DNA of 64,000 nucleotides, taken from the NCBI GenBank assembly GCA_947373185.1, contig CANBWP010000009.1, positions 1 to 64,000 on the forward strand, in the 5' to 3' direction. Shown piece after piece: positions 1 to 8,415 of the stretch. The DNA comes from Comamonadaceae bacterium. GTDB taxonomy: Bacteria > Pseudomonadota > Gammaproteobacteria > Burkholderiales > Burkholderiaceae_C. Position 1 is the stretch's first letter. The number at the start of each line of letters is the position of its first letter. Below the pieces are notes generated by a model that saw only the letters and a list, made by a program, of their open reading frames with translations, was not told the origin of the DNA and did no database searches. Both the position numbers and the translations under genes were made by a program.

Positions 1-149
1 ACTTGCACAAGTCGGTGTTCATTGGCGAAATCAAAGCTGACGGCCAGTTCAATGTGGTGTGGAAGACACCGGGCCCCGTCAAAGCCAAGCCATGGAGCCC
101 TTACATTCCTGGCAACGACGTCAAGCCTGATGAGCCTGTGAAGAAGTAA
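1..149 (+). CDS. 3' end of a UrtA-like urea/amide ABC transporter substrate-binding protein (partial)
   Basis: The reading frame enters from the left edge in frame 3 and runs 48 codons to a TAA at 147-149. The visible tail contains the stretches FIGEI, ADGQFNVVWKTPGP and PWSPYIPG, which resemble the C-terminus of UrtA-type urea (or short-chain amide) periplasmic binding proteins. UrtA normally opens a urtABCDE operon, but here the gene is followed by a terminator and a convergent gene, so no urtB follows. It may be an orphan binding protein or the end of a rearranged operon. The assignment rests on about 48 residues and is tentative. Confidence 0.6.
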   Translation, partial: LHKSVFIGEIKADGQFNVVWKTPGPVKAKPWSPYIPGNDVKPDEPVKK

Positions 150-176
150 ACCAACAGGGCTGAAATACCCTGCTTC

Positions 177-220
177 AAACCCCTGTCAAGAGCCAGCGCT
201 GTAGACGGGGGTTTTGTTTT
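177..220 (+). terminator. intrinsic terminator after the UrtA-like gene
   Basis: The arms 177-187 and 204-214 pair over 11 positions (AAACCCC with GGGGTTT, then GTC with GAC, one G-U) around a 16-base loop, and are followed by TTTTGTTTTT. It lies 28 bases after the stop codon and before the end of the convergent lyase gene. Confidence 0.8.
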
Positions 221-239
221 TCCAACCGTCCAATGCGCG

Positions 240-1103
240 TTAGGCAGTGCCGTCGTACTTCTTGCCCAATGCCAACAATTGAGGCGTCTCAATCAGTTCA
301 TTGAGCTGATCAAAGTCCAACATCTTCTCTTTCCAAGGTGCCGTCGTTTGATGTGATTTCAAACTGGCGTAATAGCCTTGCAGCGTGTGCGACACCGCGC
401 GTGCTGTACCGCCTGGGAAAATCACAATCTTGAAGCCCACTTCGCCCAACTCGGCGGCGCTCAATATGGGCGTTTTGCCGCCTTCCACCATGTTGGCCAA
501 CAAAGGAATGCGATGCGCAAATCGGTCGCATGCCATTTTCATTTGCTCGGGCGTGCGCAAGGCTTCAATAAAGAGCGCATCGACGCCACATTCCAAGTAC
601 ATTTCAGCGCGCTCTAAGGCGGCTTCCATGCCCTCAACGGCCAAGGCGTCTGTGCGCGCCAAGATCAGGGTGTTGCTGCTGCGGCGTGCGTCCAAAGCTG
701 CGCGAATTTTGCCTTGCATTTCTTTGGCCGGCACAACGCCTTTGCCATCCAAATGGCCGCAGCGTTTGGGAAAGGTTTGGTCTTCCATTTGAATCATGGC
801 CGCGCCAGCACGCTCAAAATCTCGCACAGTGCGCTGCATGTTCAGGGCATTGCCAAAGCCCGTATCGGCATCGACGATGACCGGCACGCGCACGCGGTCG
901 GTGATGTTGGCCAAGGTGTTGGCCACTTCGCTGGCCGTGGTCAGGCCAATGTCCGAGCGGCCCAAGCGGGTGTAAGCGATAGAAGCACCTGAGAGATACA
1001 GCGCTTCAAAACCGGCTTGCTCTGCAATCAGCGCTGTCAAAGCGTCGTAGATACCAGGCGCCAACAAGGCGCTGGGTTGTTTCAAGCGTTGAGCCAATGA
1101 CAT
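240..1103 (-). CDS. isocitrate lyase/PEP mutase-superfamily carbon-carbon lyase (2-methylisocitrate or 2,3-dimethylmalate lyase-like)
   Basis: This 287-residue protein has the alpha/beta-barrel signature of the ICL/PEPM superfamily: DADTGFG at about 78-84 (metal and substrate binding), ED at 107-108, and the gating loop KRCGH at 113-117 with catalytic Cys115. The Cys loop marks lyases that split a 2-hydroxydiacid into a 2-oxo acid and a carboxylate, rather than phosphonomutases or hydrolases. The length of about 290 fits 2-methylisocitrate lyase and 2,3-dimethylmalate lyase. It is the last gene of the 13-gene operon, 59 bases after the flavoprotein. Its co-occurrence with a LeuCD-like hydratase favours an alkylmalate as substrate. 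That substrate is inferred; oxaloacetate decarboxylase-like activity is an alternative. Confidence 0.85.
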   Translation of the reverse strand: MSLAQRLKQPSALLAPGIYDALTALIAEQAGFEALYLSGASIAYTRLGRSDIGLTTASEVANTLANITDRVRVPVIVDADTGFGNALNMQRTVRDFERAGAAMIQMEDQTFPKRCGHLDGKGVVPAKEMQGKIRAALDARRSSNTLILARTDALAVEGMEAALERAEMYLECGVDALFIEALRTPEQMKMACDRFAHRIPLLANMVEGGKTPILSAAELGEVGFKIVIFPGGTARAVSHTLQGYYASLKSHQTTAPWKEKMLDFDQLNELIETPQLLALGKKYDGTA

Positions 1104-1162
1104 AAAGGTGTTTCCTTGAGAATCTAAAAATTATTCAAAAAATCTGAGGCCAACTTGCAGCG

Positions 1163-2563
1163 TCAAATTGCCTGCAGCTGCTTGGCAATGTCTTGTGCGG
1201 CCAACCAACCGCCGCCCACGGCACTGAGCAAACCGTTGCCAGCCAAATAGCCGGCCGCTCCCTGGCCTGACACGCCTCGGGCAGCGCCGCCGGCGGCATA
1301 CAGGTTTTGCAAAGTTTGGCCGTTGGTTTTGATCACGCGGCAGTGCGCATCCACTTCCAGGCCGCCTTGCGTGTGAAAGAGTGCACCGGTCACCTTGATG
1401 GCGTGGTACGGTGCTTTCAAAGCGCGCGAGAAGGTGCGGCCCATGGCATCGGTGTGGCCCGCCTGAACCTCGTCCAAAGTGGCCTGCAAAGTGGCCACAT
1501 CGCAGCCCAACAAAGCGGCCAGTGCAGGCACGTCAGCCGCTGTGCGCAAAGCGCCTGCTGCTTGCGCATCGCGAAAGTCCGGAAAACTTTGGAGCAATGC
1601 CAACAAAGGTGCATCAAACACATTCCACGCAATGCTGCCGGGTTGATCCAGCACGTGCACAGCCGCTTCTGAGTAACCGCCGGTTTCATCATTGAAACGT
1701 TTGCCTTGCGCATTGATTTGCACGCCCCCCTCCATGATGAAGGCCCACGTCATGAGCGCCCCTTGCGGCGTCACCCACGAGCCGTGGCCCTGGTATGAAT
1801 CTAAATCGCCCATCTGCAAACCCAACTGGCGGCCCCATTGAATGGCCGTGCCATCGTTGCCTTGGTGACCCGCAAACACGGCATTGGCCATCTCTGGCAA
1901 CAACTCTTTCACCATGGCGGTATTGCCGCCAAAACCATTGCAAGCCAACAGCACAAACTGACATGCCAAATGCTCAATCGCACCATCGGGGCGTTGGTAG
2001 CCAACCCCAACCACCCGATCTTGATCGTTGACCCAAAGCTCGCACACGCGGGCTTGTCCCAACACATCGGCACCCAAATCGCTGGCCACCTGTGCCAAGC
2101 GGGTCATCAAAGTTGCACCTGTTTTTTCGGGCATGGTGTGCATGCGGCGCACACTGTGGCCCGGATACAAAAAGCCGTCGACAATTTCAAAAGGCAGGCC
2201 CATGGCCTCGAGGGCGTCAATGGCCTGAGTGACAGCCGTCACATAGGCTTTGACCAAATGCAAAGGCGCTTGACCATGGGCTTTGTTCATCACATCGTCA
2301 ATCAGCAACTGCTGGGTGTCTGCGATGCCCAAAGATTTTTGCAAACGCGTTTCGGCGGCCGGAATAAAGCCAGAAGACAAAGCAGATGAACCCGTGCCTG
2401 AATCGTCGCGCTCCAACACCAACACCTCGATGCCCGCCTTGCGCAGCGCAATGGCCGCGGTCAACCCACACGAGCCGCCCCCCACAATGCACACCGGAAT
2501 GTCGGGTGTGCCTTCGGGCATCTTGTCAGCACGAACGATTTGAGGGACTTTGGCTGTTTTCAT
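1163..2563 (-). CDS. FAD-dependent oxidoreductase, fumarate reductase/succinate dehydrogenase flavoprotein family
   Basis: The 466-residue protein has an N-terminal dinucleotide-binding motif (VGGGSCG at about 27-33, acidic strand end VLERD near 50), a mid-protein fumarate-reductase-type segment (GGVQINAQGKRFNDE), and a C-terminal FAD-closing segment (HTQGGLEVD, then GGAARGVSGQGAAGYLAGNG). No signal peptide or haem motif is visible, so it should be a soluble cytoplasmic enzyme, like tricarballylate dehydrogenase or urocanate reductase-type flavoproteins. The start overlaps the stop of the LeuD-like gene as ATGA. In this operon it could oxidise a substituted succinate to the alkene, or reduce the alkene. 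Direction and substrate cannot be read from sequence. Confidence 0.8.
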   Translation of the reverse strand: MKTAKVPQIVRADKMPEGTPDIPVCIVGGGSCGLTAAIALRKAGIEVLVLERDDSGTGSSALSSGFIPAAETRLQKSLGIADTQQLLIDDVMNKAHGQAPLHLVKAYVTAVTQAIDALEAMGLPFEIVDGFLYPGHSVRRMHTMPEKTGATLMTRLAQVASDLGADVLGQARVCELWVNDQDRVVGVGYQRPDGAIEHLACQFVLLACNGFGGNTAMVKELLPEMANAVFAGHQGNDGTAIQWGRQLGLQMGDLDSYQGHGSWVTPQGALMTWAFIMEGGVQINAQGKRFNDETGGYSEAAVHVLDQPGSIAWNVFDAPLLALLQSFPDFRDAQAAGALRTAADVPALAALLGCDVATLQATLDEVQAGHTDAMGRTFSRALKAPYHAIKVTGALFHTQGGLEVDAHCRVIKTNGQTLQNLYAAGGAARGVSGQGAAGYLAGNGLLSAVGGGWLAAQDIAKQLQAI

Positions 2564-3060
2564 GGGGTTGCTCTTTGTTGCTGCAAACGCAGCTTGAGTT
2601 GAGGCAAAAGACCACCGGCTTGCACCATGGCCAACAGAAAATCAGGAATCGGGTCGCAGGCCAGTCTTTGGCCATTGGCACGCACCACGGCCCACTGCGT
2701 CAAATCGAGTGTGACCTGTTCACCTTCTTCGATCAGGGCTGCGTCTTTGCACGTCAAAAGCAAGAGGCCCAGGTTGAAGGCATTGCGAAAATACAAGCCG
2801 CCGAAGGACGATGAAATAACGGCCTTGACACCGAGCTTGACCAAAGCGTCTGCCGCCTGCTCTCTGGAAGAGCCAATGCCAAAATTAGGGCCTGCCACCA
2901 GCACATCACCGGCTTGAACTTGGCCCGCAAATTCAGGGCGAACGCCCTCAAGGCAATGCTTGGCAATGTCCAAAATGCCCAGCTTCATGTAGGCACCGGG
3001 TGCCAACTGATCGGTGTCGATGTCGGCCCCGACTTTCCACACTTTGTGTTGTGTGCTCAT
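2560..3060 (-). CDS. small subunit of a LeuD/DmdB-like hydro-lyase (aconitase swivel domain)
   Basis: A 166-residue swivel-domain protein. TDQLAPG at 16-22 and FGIGSSREQA at 60-69 are the substrate-binding signatures of the 3-isopropylmalate dehydratase small-subunit family. It is shorter than LeuD of leucine biosynthesis in proteobacteria (about 200 or more residues) and fits the short clade that contains DmdB (dimethylmaleate hydratase) and archaeal-type subunits. Start chosen at the ATG overlapping the large-subunit stop (ATGA, 3057-3060), since the upstream extension is only a shadow of that gene. It pairs with the large subunit to add or remove water on a substituted malate/maleate. Confidence 0.85.
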   Translation of the reverse strand: MSTQHKVWKVGADIDTDQLAPGAYMKLGILDIAKHCLEGVRPEFAGQVQAGDVLVAGPNFGIGSSREQAADALVKLGVKAVISSSFGGLYFRNAFNLGLLLLTCKDAALIEEGEQVTLDLTQWAVVRANGQRLACDPIPDFLLAMVQAGGLLPQLKLRLQQQRATP

Positions 3061-4334
3061 GCCAACACCTCTCTTGGATCTGTGATGAAACCGCGCAGCG
3101 CAGAAGCCGCCACGGTATAGGGAGACGCCAAATAAACCTGCGCTGTGGCAGAGCCCATGCGACCTTTGAAATTGCGTGCCGTGGTCGCAATCACGTTGGC
3201 ACCATCTGGGATGCTGCCGCCATAACCTGAACAAGCGCCACAAGACGTCGGTAAAACTTCTGCGCCTGCATCGCGCAAGGCGCCCATCACGCCTTCGCTT
3301 TCCGCTTGCGCCTGATCTTGCAAACTGGCAGGTGCCACCATCAAGCGCACGCCCGTTGGCATCCGTTGACCTTTCAAGACTTGCGCAGCGGCGCGCAAGT
3401 CATCCAACTTGGCACCTGTGCAAGCGCCAATGTAGGCGACTTGAATGGCCGTGTTGTGAAACTCGCCCACGGCACGCGTGTTGGCGGGGCTGTGCGGTGC
3501 AGCCACTTGGGGCACCAGGGTGGCCGCGTCAAATTCATGCACCACCGCCTCAGCACCTTCGTCGGTCTGCCAGCCTTCAATCTGAACATCTTTGGCGCCC
3601 GTGGTGGCCAGCCAATCGCGGGTGACTTGATCGGGCGCAATGAGGCCAACTTGCGAGCCCATCTCGGCGCTCATGTTGGACAGGGTCATGCGCTCTTGCA
3701 TCGACAAGGCCTGAACCGCTTCGCCGCAAAACTCAACCGCTTGGTATTCACCACCGTTCATGCCAAATTTGCCGATCATGTGCAGCATCATGTCTTTGGC
3801 CGTCACCCCGGCTTGCAGTGTGTGATGCCAACGCATCAACAAGGTTTGCGGCACACGGACCCACAATTGACCCGTCACGACCACGCCGAGCATCTCGGTG
3901 CTGCCAACGCCAAACATGTAGGTGCCTAGCGCACCGCCTGTGGGCGAGTGTGAATCGCCACCCACACAGAACATGCCGGGTTTGAGGTGACCCTTTTGCG
4001 GCAAGACCACATGGCAAATGCCTTGACTGTCGTAAACGTGTGGCAATTTTTGTTCAGCGCCCCAGTCGCGGGCAATGCGCACAATGCGGCGTGAGTCGTC
4101 GTCTTGCTCGGGCACGTAATGGTCCATGATCAAGACCACGCGGGACTTGTCCCAAATCTCAGCACCCAATTCTTCGAGCATGGGTTTGAGACGCCTTGGA
4201 CCCGACGAATCGTGGAACATGGCCAAGTCGACTTGGCAATTCACAATCTCACCCACGGCAACGTGCGCGCGACCCGCCGCTTTGGCAATCAACTTTTGCG
4301 CCAATGTTTGTGGCGCCAAGGTGGAGGCACTCAT
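3057..4334 (-). CDS. large subunit of a LeuC/DmdA-like [4Fe-4S] hydro-lyase
   Basis: This 425-residue aconitase-superfamily subunit has DHYVPEQD at 71-78, GDSHSPTGGALG at 126-137, and the three cluster ligands: Cys305 in YIGACTG, and Cys365 and Cys368 in SCGACSG. The length matches the homoaconitase/DmdA/archaeal LeuC clade rather than proteobacterial LeuC (about 465). Its placement with a lyase, a flavoprotein and a GntR regulator also argues against leucine biosynthesis. The expected reaction is reversible hydration of a substituted maleate to the corresponding malate. It follows the GntR gene by 34 bases. Confidence 0.87.
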   Translation of the reverse strand: MSASTLAPQTLAQKLIAKAAGRAHVAVGEIVNCQVDLAMFHDSSGPRRLKPMLEELGAEIWDKSRVVLIMDHYVPEQDDDSRRIVRIARDWGAEQKLPHVYDSQGICHVVLPQKGHLKPGMFCVGGDSHSPTGGALGTYMFGVGSTEMLGVVVTGQLWVRVPQTLLMRWHHTLQAGVTAKDMMLHMIGKFGMNGGEYQAVEFCGEAVQALSMQERMTLSNMSAEMGSQVGLIAPDQVTRDWLATTGAKDVQIEGWQTDEGAEAVVHEFDAATLVPQVAAPHSPANTRAVGEFHNTAIQVAYIGACTGAKLDDLRAAAQVLKGQRMPTGVRLMVAPASLQDQAQAESEGVMGALRDAGAEVLPTSCGACSGYGGSIPDGANVIATTARNFKGRMGSATAQVYLASPYTVAASALRGFITDPREVLA

Positions 4335-4368
4335 AAGGACTTCTTTCCAAAATTCAGGGGTTGTGATT

Positions 4369-5160
4369 TCATGATCTCGCTTCTTTGTCTTTCATCGAAA
4401 CGCGGGCATCGACATTGCCAATGCGCGAGACTTCCAATTGGTATTCGTAGCGGTCGGGTCGGTACAAACCTTCCAGCCATTGAACAGGTTTGTCGTCAGC
4501 ATCAAAAACCCGGCGGCGCACTGACAAGAGCGCGCTGCCAATGGCCACATCCAAAGCTTCGGCCACGCGGGCATCGGCCTGGCGTGCAGAAATGGTTTGC
4601 TGGGCGCGACCTAATTCGACCCCGGCTTCACTCAACAACTGCAGCATGGGTTTGGCGGCCAAGTCGCGTCGCACCATGTCAGCGGCCAAGTTCAGGGGCA
4701 CGTAGGTGGTGATGTAAGACAAAGGGCCTTCCTTGGAGCTGCGCAAACGAATGGCTTTTTTGACGGGCGATCGCACCGGAATTTGCAAAGCCAGCGCCAC
4801 GTCTTCGGGGGCTTCGATGGTCCGCCAGTCCAGCACTTTGACGGTGGTGGCCAAACTGGCACTCACAATGTTTTCCATCAAACCGGCCAAACCGGTGGGC
4901 TGGGTTTGACCTGCCGTGCCGATCATGGGCAATGGATTGGCCGGCGGTTTCGGAAACGTGCCGCGCCCTGCAACGCGCACAATCAGGCCTTCAGCCACCA
5001 GTTTTTCCATGGCGTGACGCACCGTCACGCGGCCCACATTGAACTGCTTGGCCAACTCCATTTCAGCCGGCATGGCCTTGACAAAACGACCTTCCAGCAA
5101 CTGCTCGCGCAGCACCAAATAAATTTGGTGGTACTTGGTGAGGGGCAAACGGGGCGTCAT
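4369..5160 (-). CDS. GntR-family (HutC/UTRA) transcriptional regulator of the cluster
   Basis: 263 residues. The N-terminal 75 residues are a winged helix with the usual GntR pattern (YLVLREQLLEGRF, MELAKQFNVGRVTVRHAMEKLVAEGLI, GRGTF). From about residue 95 to 240 there is a UTRA effector domain (VKKAIRLRSSKEGPLSYITTYVPL, then VRRRVFDADDKPVQWLEGLYRPDRYEY). HutC-type regulators are usually repressors released by a pathway metabolite. It lies mid-operon, overlaps the DUF1446 gene by ATGA, and is the obvious candidate to bind the palindromes at 12368-12391 and 21064-21081. That link is inferred. Confidence 0.9.
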   Translation of the reverse strand: MTPRLPLTKYHQIYLVLREQLLEGRFVKAMPAEMELAKQFNVGRVTVRHAMEKLVAEGLIVRVAGRGTFPKPPANPLPMIGTAGQTQPTGLAGLMENIVSASLATTVKVLDWRTIEAPEDVALALQIPVRSPVKKAIRLRSSKEGPLSYITTYVPLNLAADMVRRDLAAKPMLQLLSEAGVELGRAQQTISARQADARVAEALDVAIGSALLSVRRRVFDADDKPVQWLEGLYRPDRYEYQLEVSRIGNVDARVSMKDKEARS

Positions 5161-6605
5161 GCCTTCACCGCTTCAAAATGCCAGGTTTGCATGTCGATGC
5201 CAAACACATCCTCGGGCTTCACGCCCGTCAGCAAGTGATAGAGCACAAAGTGATAACAGTCATGGGCATCGATTTCGCTGGGCGTGAAAGCAAAAGCCAA
5301 ATTGCCACCCGTGGTCAGTCGACCGGGAAAACCAAAATGCAACAAGTTTTGTTTGAACACGGCTGCCACTGTTTTGGCCATGGACGCGTCAGGCGCCAAG
5401 AACTCAATCACCAAGCCAACTTCTTGCTGACTGCGCAGCGCCTGCGGCAAGCTTCGCACCGCCCCTTGGCCATACACATGCGGCACCAAGGTCCAAGCAC
5501 CGGGCACCAAGCCTCGAACGCGCTCGGCCACTTCGGCCAAAGCGTGGGGCAGGGCCTGGATCATGGTGGGGTCAGCCACCCCAGCCAACAACACGGCACG
5601 GGCACCACCATAGGCAGCGCCCTCCACTTTCAGGGTGGCCACTTGGCGCGCAACAAATCGTGCACCACTGACCTGCGTGCGATGGGCGTCTAAGGCCACA
5701 TAGCGCGCAGTGCGCAAGTCCAAAGTGCCTTCAGGCTCTTCCACCACCCACGGATCAGACTGCTCATACAGCGCATGCGCGGCCACCGATGCAGGTGTGG
5801 CATGCGCGGCGGGGTTCATGCTTTCCAAAATAAAATCGGTTTCACCCAACTCAGCCAAAATCGAATCCCGCCCGCCGGGCACACAGCACAGCGAGGTGCA
5901 CTCAATGATCTTGGCCATGTGCAAAGCCAAGCCTGCGTCATAGCCCAACATCTGCGGCAAGGCGGCAAAAATGGCCGTGTCGCAAGAGCGACCGGCAATC
6001 AACACATCGGGGGCTTGTTGAAGTGCCAGTTTGAAGGTGTCCACGCCACATTGCGCCACCACATGAGAGGCAGCGAGCAGACCAGCCTCTTCAGGGACAG
6101 GCAATGTCAGCGAAGCGCCCGAATCGTCCAAGGACGTCAAACGGCCTTCTTGTGACGCTTTGACCAGCAAGTCGCGCGGCACGTCGCTGGTCACTGTGGC
6201 CACTTTGAAGGACAAACCATGATGCTCGGCCAGCTCTCGCAGCAATGCCAGTGTGGCCTCAAGGTGCGGCTTGGCGCCTGCGGTGCCCGCACTGCCAATG
6301 ATCAAGGGCACATTCAATTGGCGCGCGGCCAACAAAACCATTTCCAGATCGCGTCGCACCATGTCTTTGGGCGCCGCCATTTGACCAGAACCTAAGTAGT
6401 AGGGACCTGGATCAATCGAGCCCATGTCGCAGCCAATGAAGTGCGGACGCCTTGCAATGCCGCGCTCAAATGAGGCTTGCACAATGCCAAATCCCAGCTG
6501 ACCTGCGGCCGACAACACCCGCAAGCGCTGGGCACCGGGCCGATGGCTGGCCAAGAGCTGCGAAACAGCAGTGGTGGGGTGGGCGGTGTTCATGGCCAGG
6601 CTCAT
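5157..6605 (-). CDS. DUF1446 / acyclic terpene utilisation AtuA-like protein
   Basis: The 482-residue protein belongs to the DUF1446 (AtuA) family: FIGCDMGSIDPGPYYLGSG near 37-55, IIGSAGTAG, DVLIAGRSCDTAIFAALP, CVPGGRDSILAELGE and GGARAVLLAG are the conserved glycine/aspartate-rich segments. AtuA is required for citronellol/geranyl catabolism in Pseudomonas, but its chemistry is unresolved. The gene overlaps the regulator and the DUF4387 gene, both by ATGA. DUF1446 and DUF4387 commonly travel together. The role here is unknown; it may act on a branched diacid intermediate of the pathway. Confidence 0.85.
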   Translation of the reverse strand: MSLAMNTAHPTTAVSQLLASHRPGAQRLRVLSAAGQLGFGIVQASFERGIARRPHFIGCDMGSIDPGPYYLGSGQMAAPKDMVRRDLEMVLLAARQLNVPLIIGSAGTAGAKPHLEATLALLRELAEHHGLSFKVATVTSDVPRDLLVKASQEGRLTSLDDSGASLTLPVPEEAGLLAASHVVAQCGVDTFKLALQQAPDVLIAGRSCDTAIFAALPQMLGYDAGLALHMAKIIECTSLCCVPGGRDSILAELGETDFILESMNPAAHATPASVAAHALYEQSDPWVVEEPEGTLDLRTARYVALDAHRTQVSGARFVARQVATLKVEGAAYGGARAVLLAGVADPTMIQALPHALAEVAERVRGLVPGAWTLVPHVYGQGAVRSLPQALRSQQEVGLVIEFLAPDASMAKTVAAVFKQNLLHFGFPGRLTTGGNLAFAFTPSEIDAHDCYHFVLYHLLTGVKPEDVFGIDMQTWHFEAVKA

Positions 6606-6919
6606 ACCATCAGGGACAGCAAAGGGGCATGCTGCTGCGCACCATACAAATCACCGTCGCCAGGATTGCCCGCACAAACGGCGCGGGGCATTGACAACTT
6701 GATGGCCCAAATTTCAGGCAACTCAAAGCGCCGCACTTGCGAGACCCACAGGCCGTAGCACTGTGCAACAGTGGACGCTTGCAAGGCTTGACTGCTAGCT
6801 GCCCGTTCGTAGGCGGCTTGATCGCGAAAAAACAAATCGACGGTAAAGCACAAAGGTCCCGCATTTTTGCTGCGAATGACGCTGGCCAATTCGGTTAAGG
6901 GCAATGCGGGGCTTGGCAT
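6602..6919 (-). CDS. DUF4387 domain protein, partner of the DUF1446 protein
   Basis: A 105-residue protein. The family signature is clear: LASVIRSKNAGPLCFTVDLFF near the start, FELPEIWAIKLSMPR, then a C-terminal GDGDLYGAQQHAPLL. The start at 6919 was chosen because the family begins just before this segment. The longer open frame upstream only shadows the SDR gene. No good ribosome-binding site precedes it, so it may depend on readthrough from the SDR gene that ends 33 bases upstream. The downstream ATGA overlap suggests that it and the DUF1446 protein are made together, perhaps as a complex. Confidence 0.83.
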   Translation of the reverse strand: MPSPALPLTELASVIRSKNAGPLCFTVDLFFRDQAAYERAASSQALQASTVAQCYGLWVSQVRRFELPEIWAIKLSMPRAVCAGNPGDGDLYGAQQHAPLLSLMV

Positions 6920-6951
6920 GGCTGAGACGTGTGTAACGGATGGCGATGCGC

Positions 6952-7710
6952 TTATCGGGCCGTGAAGCCACCATCGGCACACAAAATTTGACCGGTCACA
7001 AAAGAGGCTCTGTGCGACAGCAAAAAACTGACCACTTCGCCAATTTCGTCGGCCCGTCCTAAGCGCCCCATCGGAATGCTCGCTTGCATGGCGGCCAAGG
7101 CTACGGGGTCGGCCATCGTGTTGGCCACCATCGGTGTGGCCACAGGGCCAGGGCCAACCGCGTTGATGCGCACACCTTGCGTGGCCCACTCCAAGGCCAA
7201 GGACTTGACCATGCCATTGAGGCCTGCTTTGGAAGCTGCGTAGGCCGCACCGCGTGCATGTCCCACCAAACCAATTTGGCTGCTGATGACCACCACGCTG
7301 GCATCGCCATGACGGTCTGCGCGCATTTGCGCAATGGCGGCACGGGTCAAGACAAACGTGGCGTCCAAATTCAAGGCCAAGGTTTGACGCCATTCCGCCA
7401 AGGTGATCTCGTCTGAGAGTTTTTTGAAAAAGAGGCCCGCACAACAGGCCAGCGCATCCAGACCACCCAAGGCTGCCGCTGCTTTGGCAGGCAAGGCCGC
7501 ACAAGCCTCATCGTCCAACAGGTCTTGGACAAACACCACGGCATCCGGCAGTGTTTGTTTCAACGTGGCAACCTGGCTTTCATGCTGCACCACGGCAGCC
7601 ACCTTGGCGCCGTGCCGGCTGAGTGCACACGCTGTGGCCAAGCCAATGCCTGAGCCTGCGCCGGTCACAAGGGCATGGCGCCCAGCCAGTTCCAAAACGG
7701 CCGAGGACAT
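6952..7710 (-). CDS. short-chain dehydrogenase/reductase (SDR)
   Basis: 252 residues with a classical SDR layout: NAD(P)-binding TGAGSGIG near 16-23, the catalytic serine in VVVISSQIG, the YxxxK pair in YAASKAG, and PGPVATPM after strand 6. It should be a cytoplasmic NAD(P)-dependent alcohol/ketone oxidoreductase. It lies between the importer ATPase (3-base gap) and DUF4387. The substrate is unknown; oxidation of a hydroxyl group on a pathway intermediate is plausible. Confidence 0.9.
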   Translation of the reverse strand: MSSAVLELAGRHALVTGAGSGIGLATACALSRHGAKVAAVVQHESQVATLKQTLPDAVVFVQDLLDDEACAALPAKAAAALGGLDALACCAGLFFKKLSDEITLAEWRQTLALNLDATFVLTRAAIAQMRADRHGDASVVVISSQIGLVGHARGAAYAASKAGLNGMVKSLALEWATQGVRINAVGPGPVATPMVANTMADPVALAAMQASIPMGRLGRADEIGEVVSFLLSHRASFVTGQILCADGGFTAR

Positions 7711-7713
7711 GAC

Positions 7714-8415
7714 TCAAAGTCCTAAATAGTTTTTGCGAAGCTCAGGGTCACGCGCCATTTCAGCCGCTTGCCCTTGCATGGCCACTTGACCGTTTTCAAT
7801 GATGTAAGCACGGTGCGCAATGGCCAAAGTTTGCACGGCGTTTTGCTCCATCAGCAAAATGGGCATGCCATCTTTGTTGATGCGTGCAATCAGTTCAAAC
7901 ATTTGCTCCACCAACAAGGGCGACAAGCCCAAAGAAGGCTCGTCCATGATGAGCAGTGCCGGCTCGGACATCAGACCGCGGCCAATGGCCAGCATTTGTT
8001 GCTCGCCGCCCGAGAGGGTGCCCGCCAATTGAGTGAAGCGTTCTTTCAAGCGCGGGAAAATTTCCACAATGCGCTCTAAGTTTTGGACACGTCGCGCTTT
8101 ACCGCGCACTTGGCTGCCCAACTCCAAATTTTCTCGCACATTGAGGTTCGGAAAAATACGGCGACCTTCTGGCACATGGATCAAACCGCGCTGCACCACC
8201 TCGCTGGAGGACATGCCCGTGATGTCTTCGCCCTGAAAACGAATCGTGCCACTGAAGGGTTTGTACAGTGCAGAAATATTGTTGTTCAGGGTGGACTTGC
8301 CCACCCCGTTGCTGCCCAGCACGGCCACAATTTCGCCAGCGGCCACATCCAGATGGATGCCGCGCAAAATCTCAATTTGGCCGTAGCCCGCATGCAAATC
8401 ACGAATTTCAAGCAT
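7714..8415 (-). CDS. LivF-like ATPase of the branched-chain-type ABC importer
   Basis: 233 residues with Walker A GSNGVGKST at 34-42, signature LSGGEQQ at 134-140 and Walker B LLIMDEP at about 154-160. The motif VPEGRRIFPNLNVRENLELG is typical of LivF. The ATG at 8415 was chosen because the family starts at MLEIRDLHAGYG. The frame extends 25 codons upstream, but that part overlaps the LivG gene. The overlap with LivG is 8 bases. It energises uptake with the neighbouring LivG, LivM and LivH proteins. Confidence 0.93.
   Translation of the reverse strand: MLEIRDLHAGYGQIEILRGIHLDVAAGEIVAVLGSNGVGKSTLNNNISALYKPFSGTIRFQGEDITGMSSSEVVQRGLIHVPEGRRIFPNLNVRENLELGSQVRGKARRVQNLERIVEIFPRLKERFTQLAGTLSGGEQQMLAIGRGLMSEPALLIMDEPSLGLSPLLVEQMFELIARINKDGMPILLMEQNAVQTLAIAHRAYIIENGQVAMQGQAAEMARDPELRKNYLGL

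Noticed and set aside
2560..4334. leuC/leuD of leucine biosynthesis
   Set aside because: Subunit lengths, operon partners (lyase, flavoprotein, GntR regulator, importer) and absence of leuB/leuA point to a catabolic paralogue.
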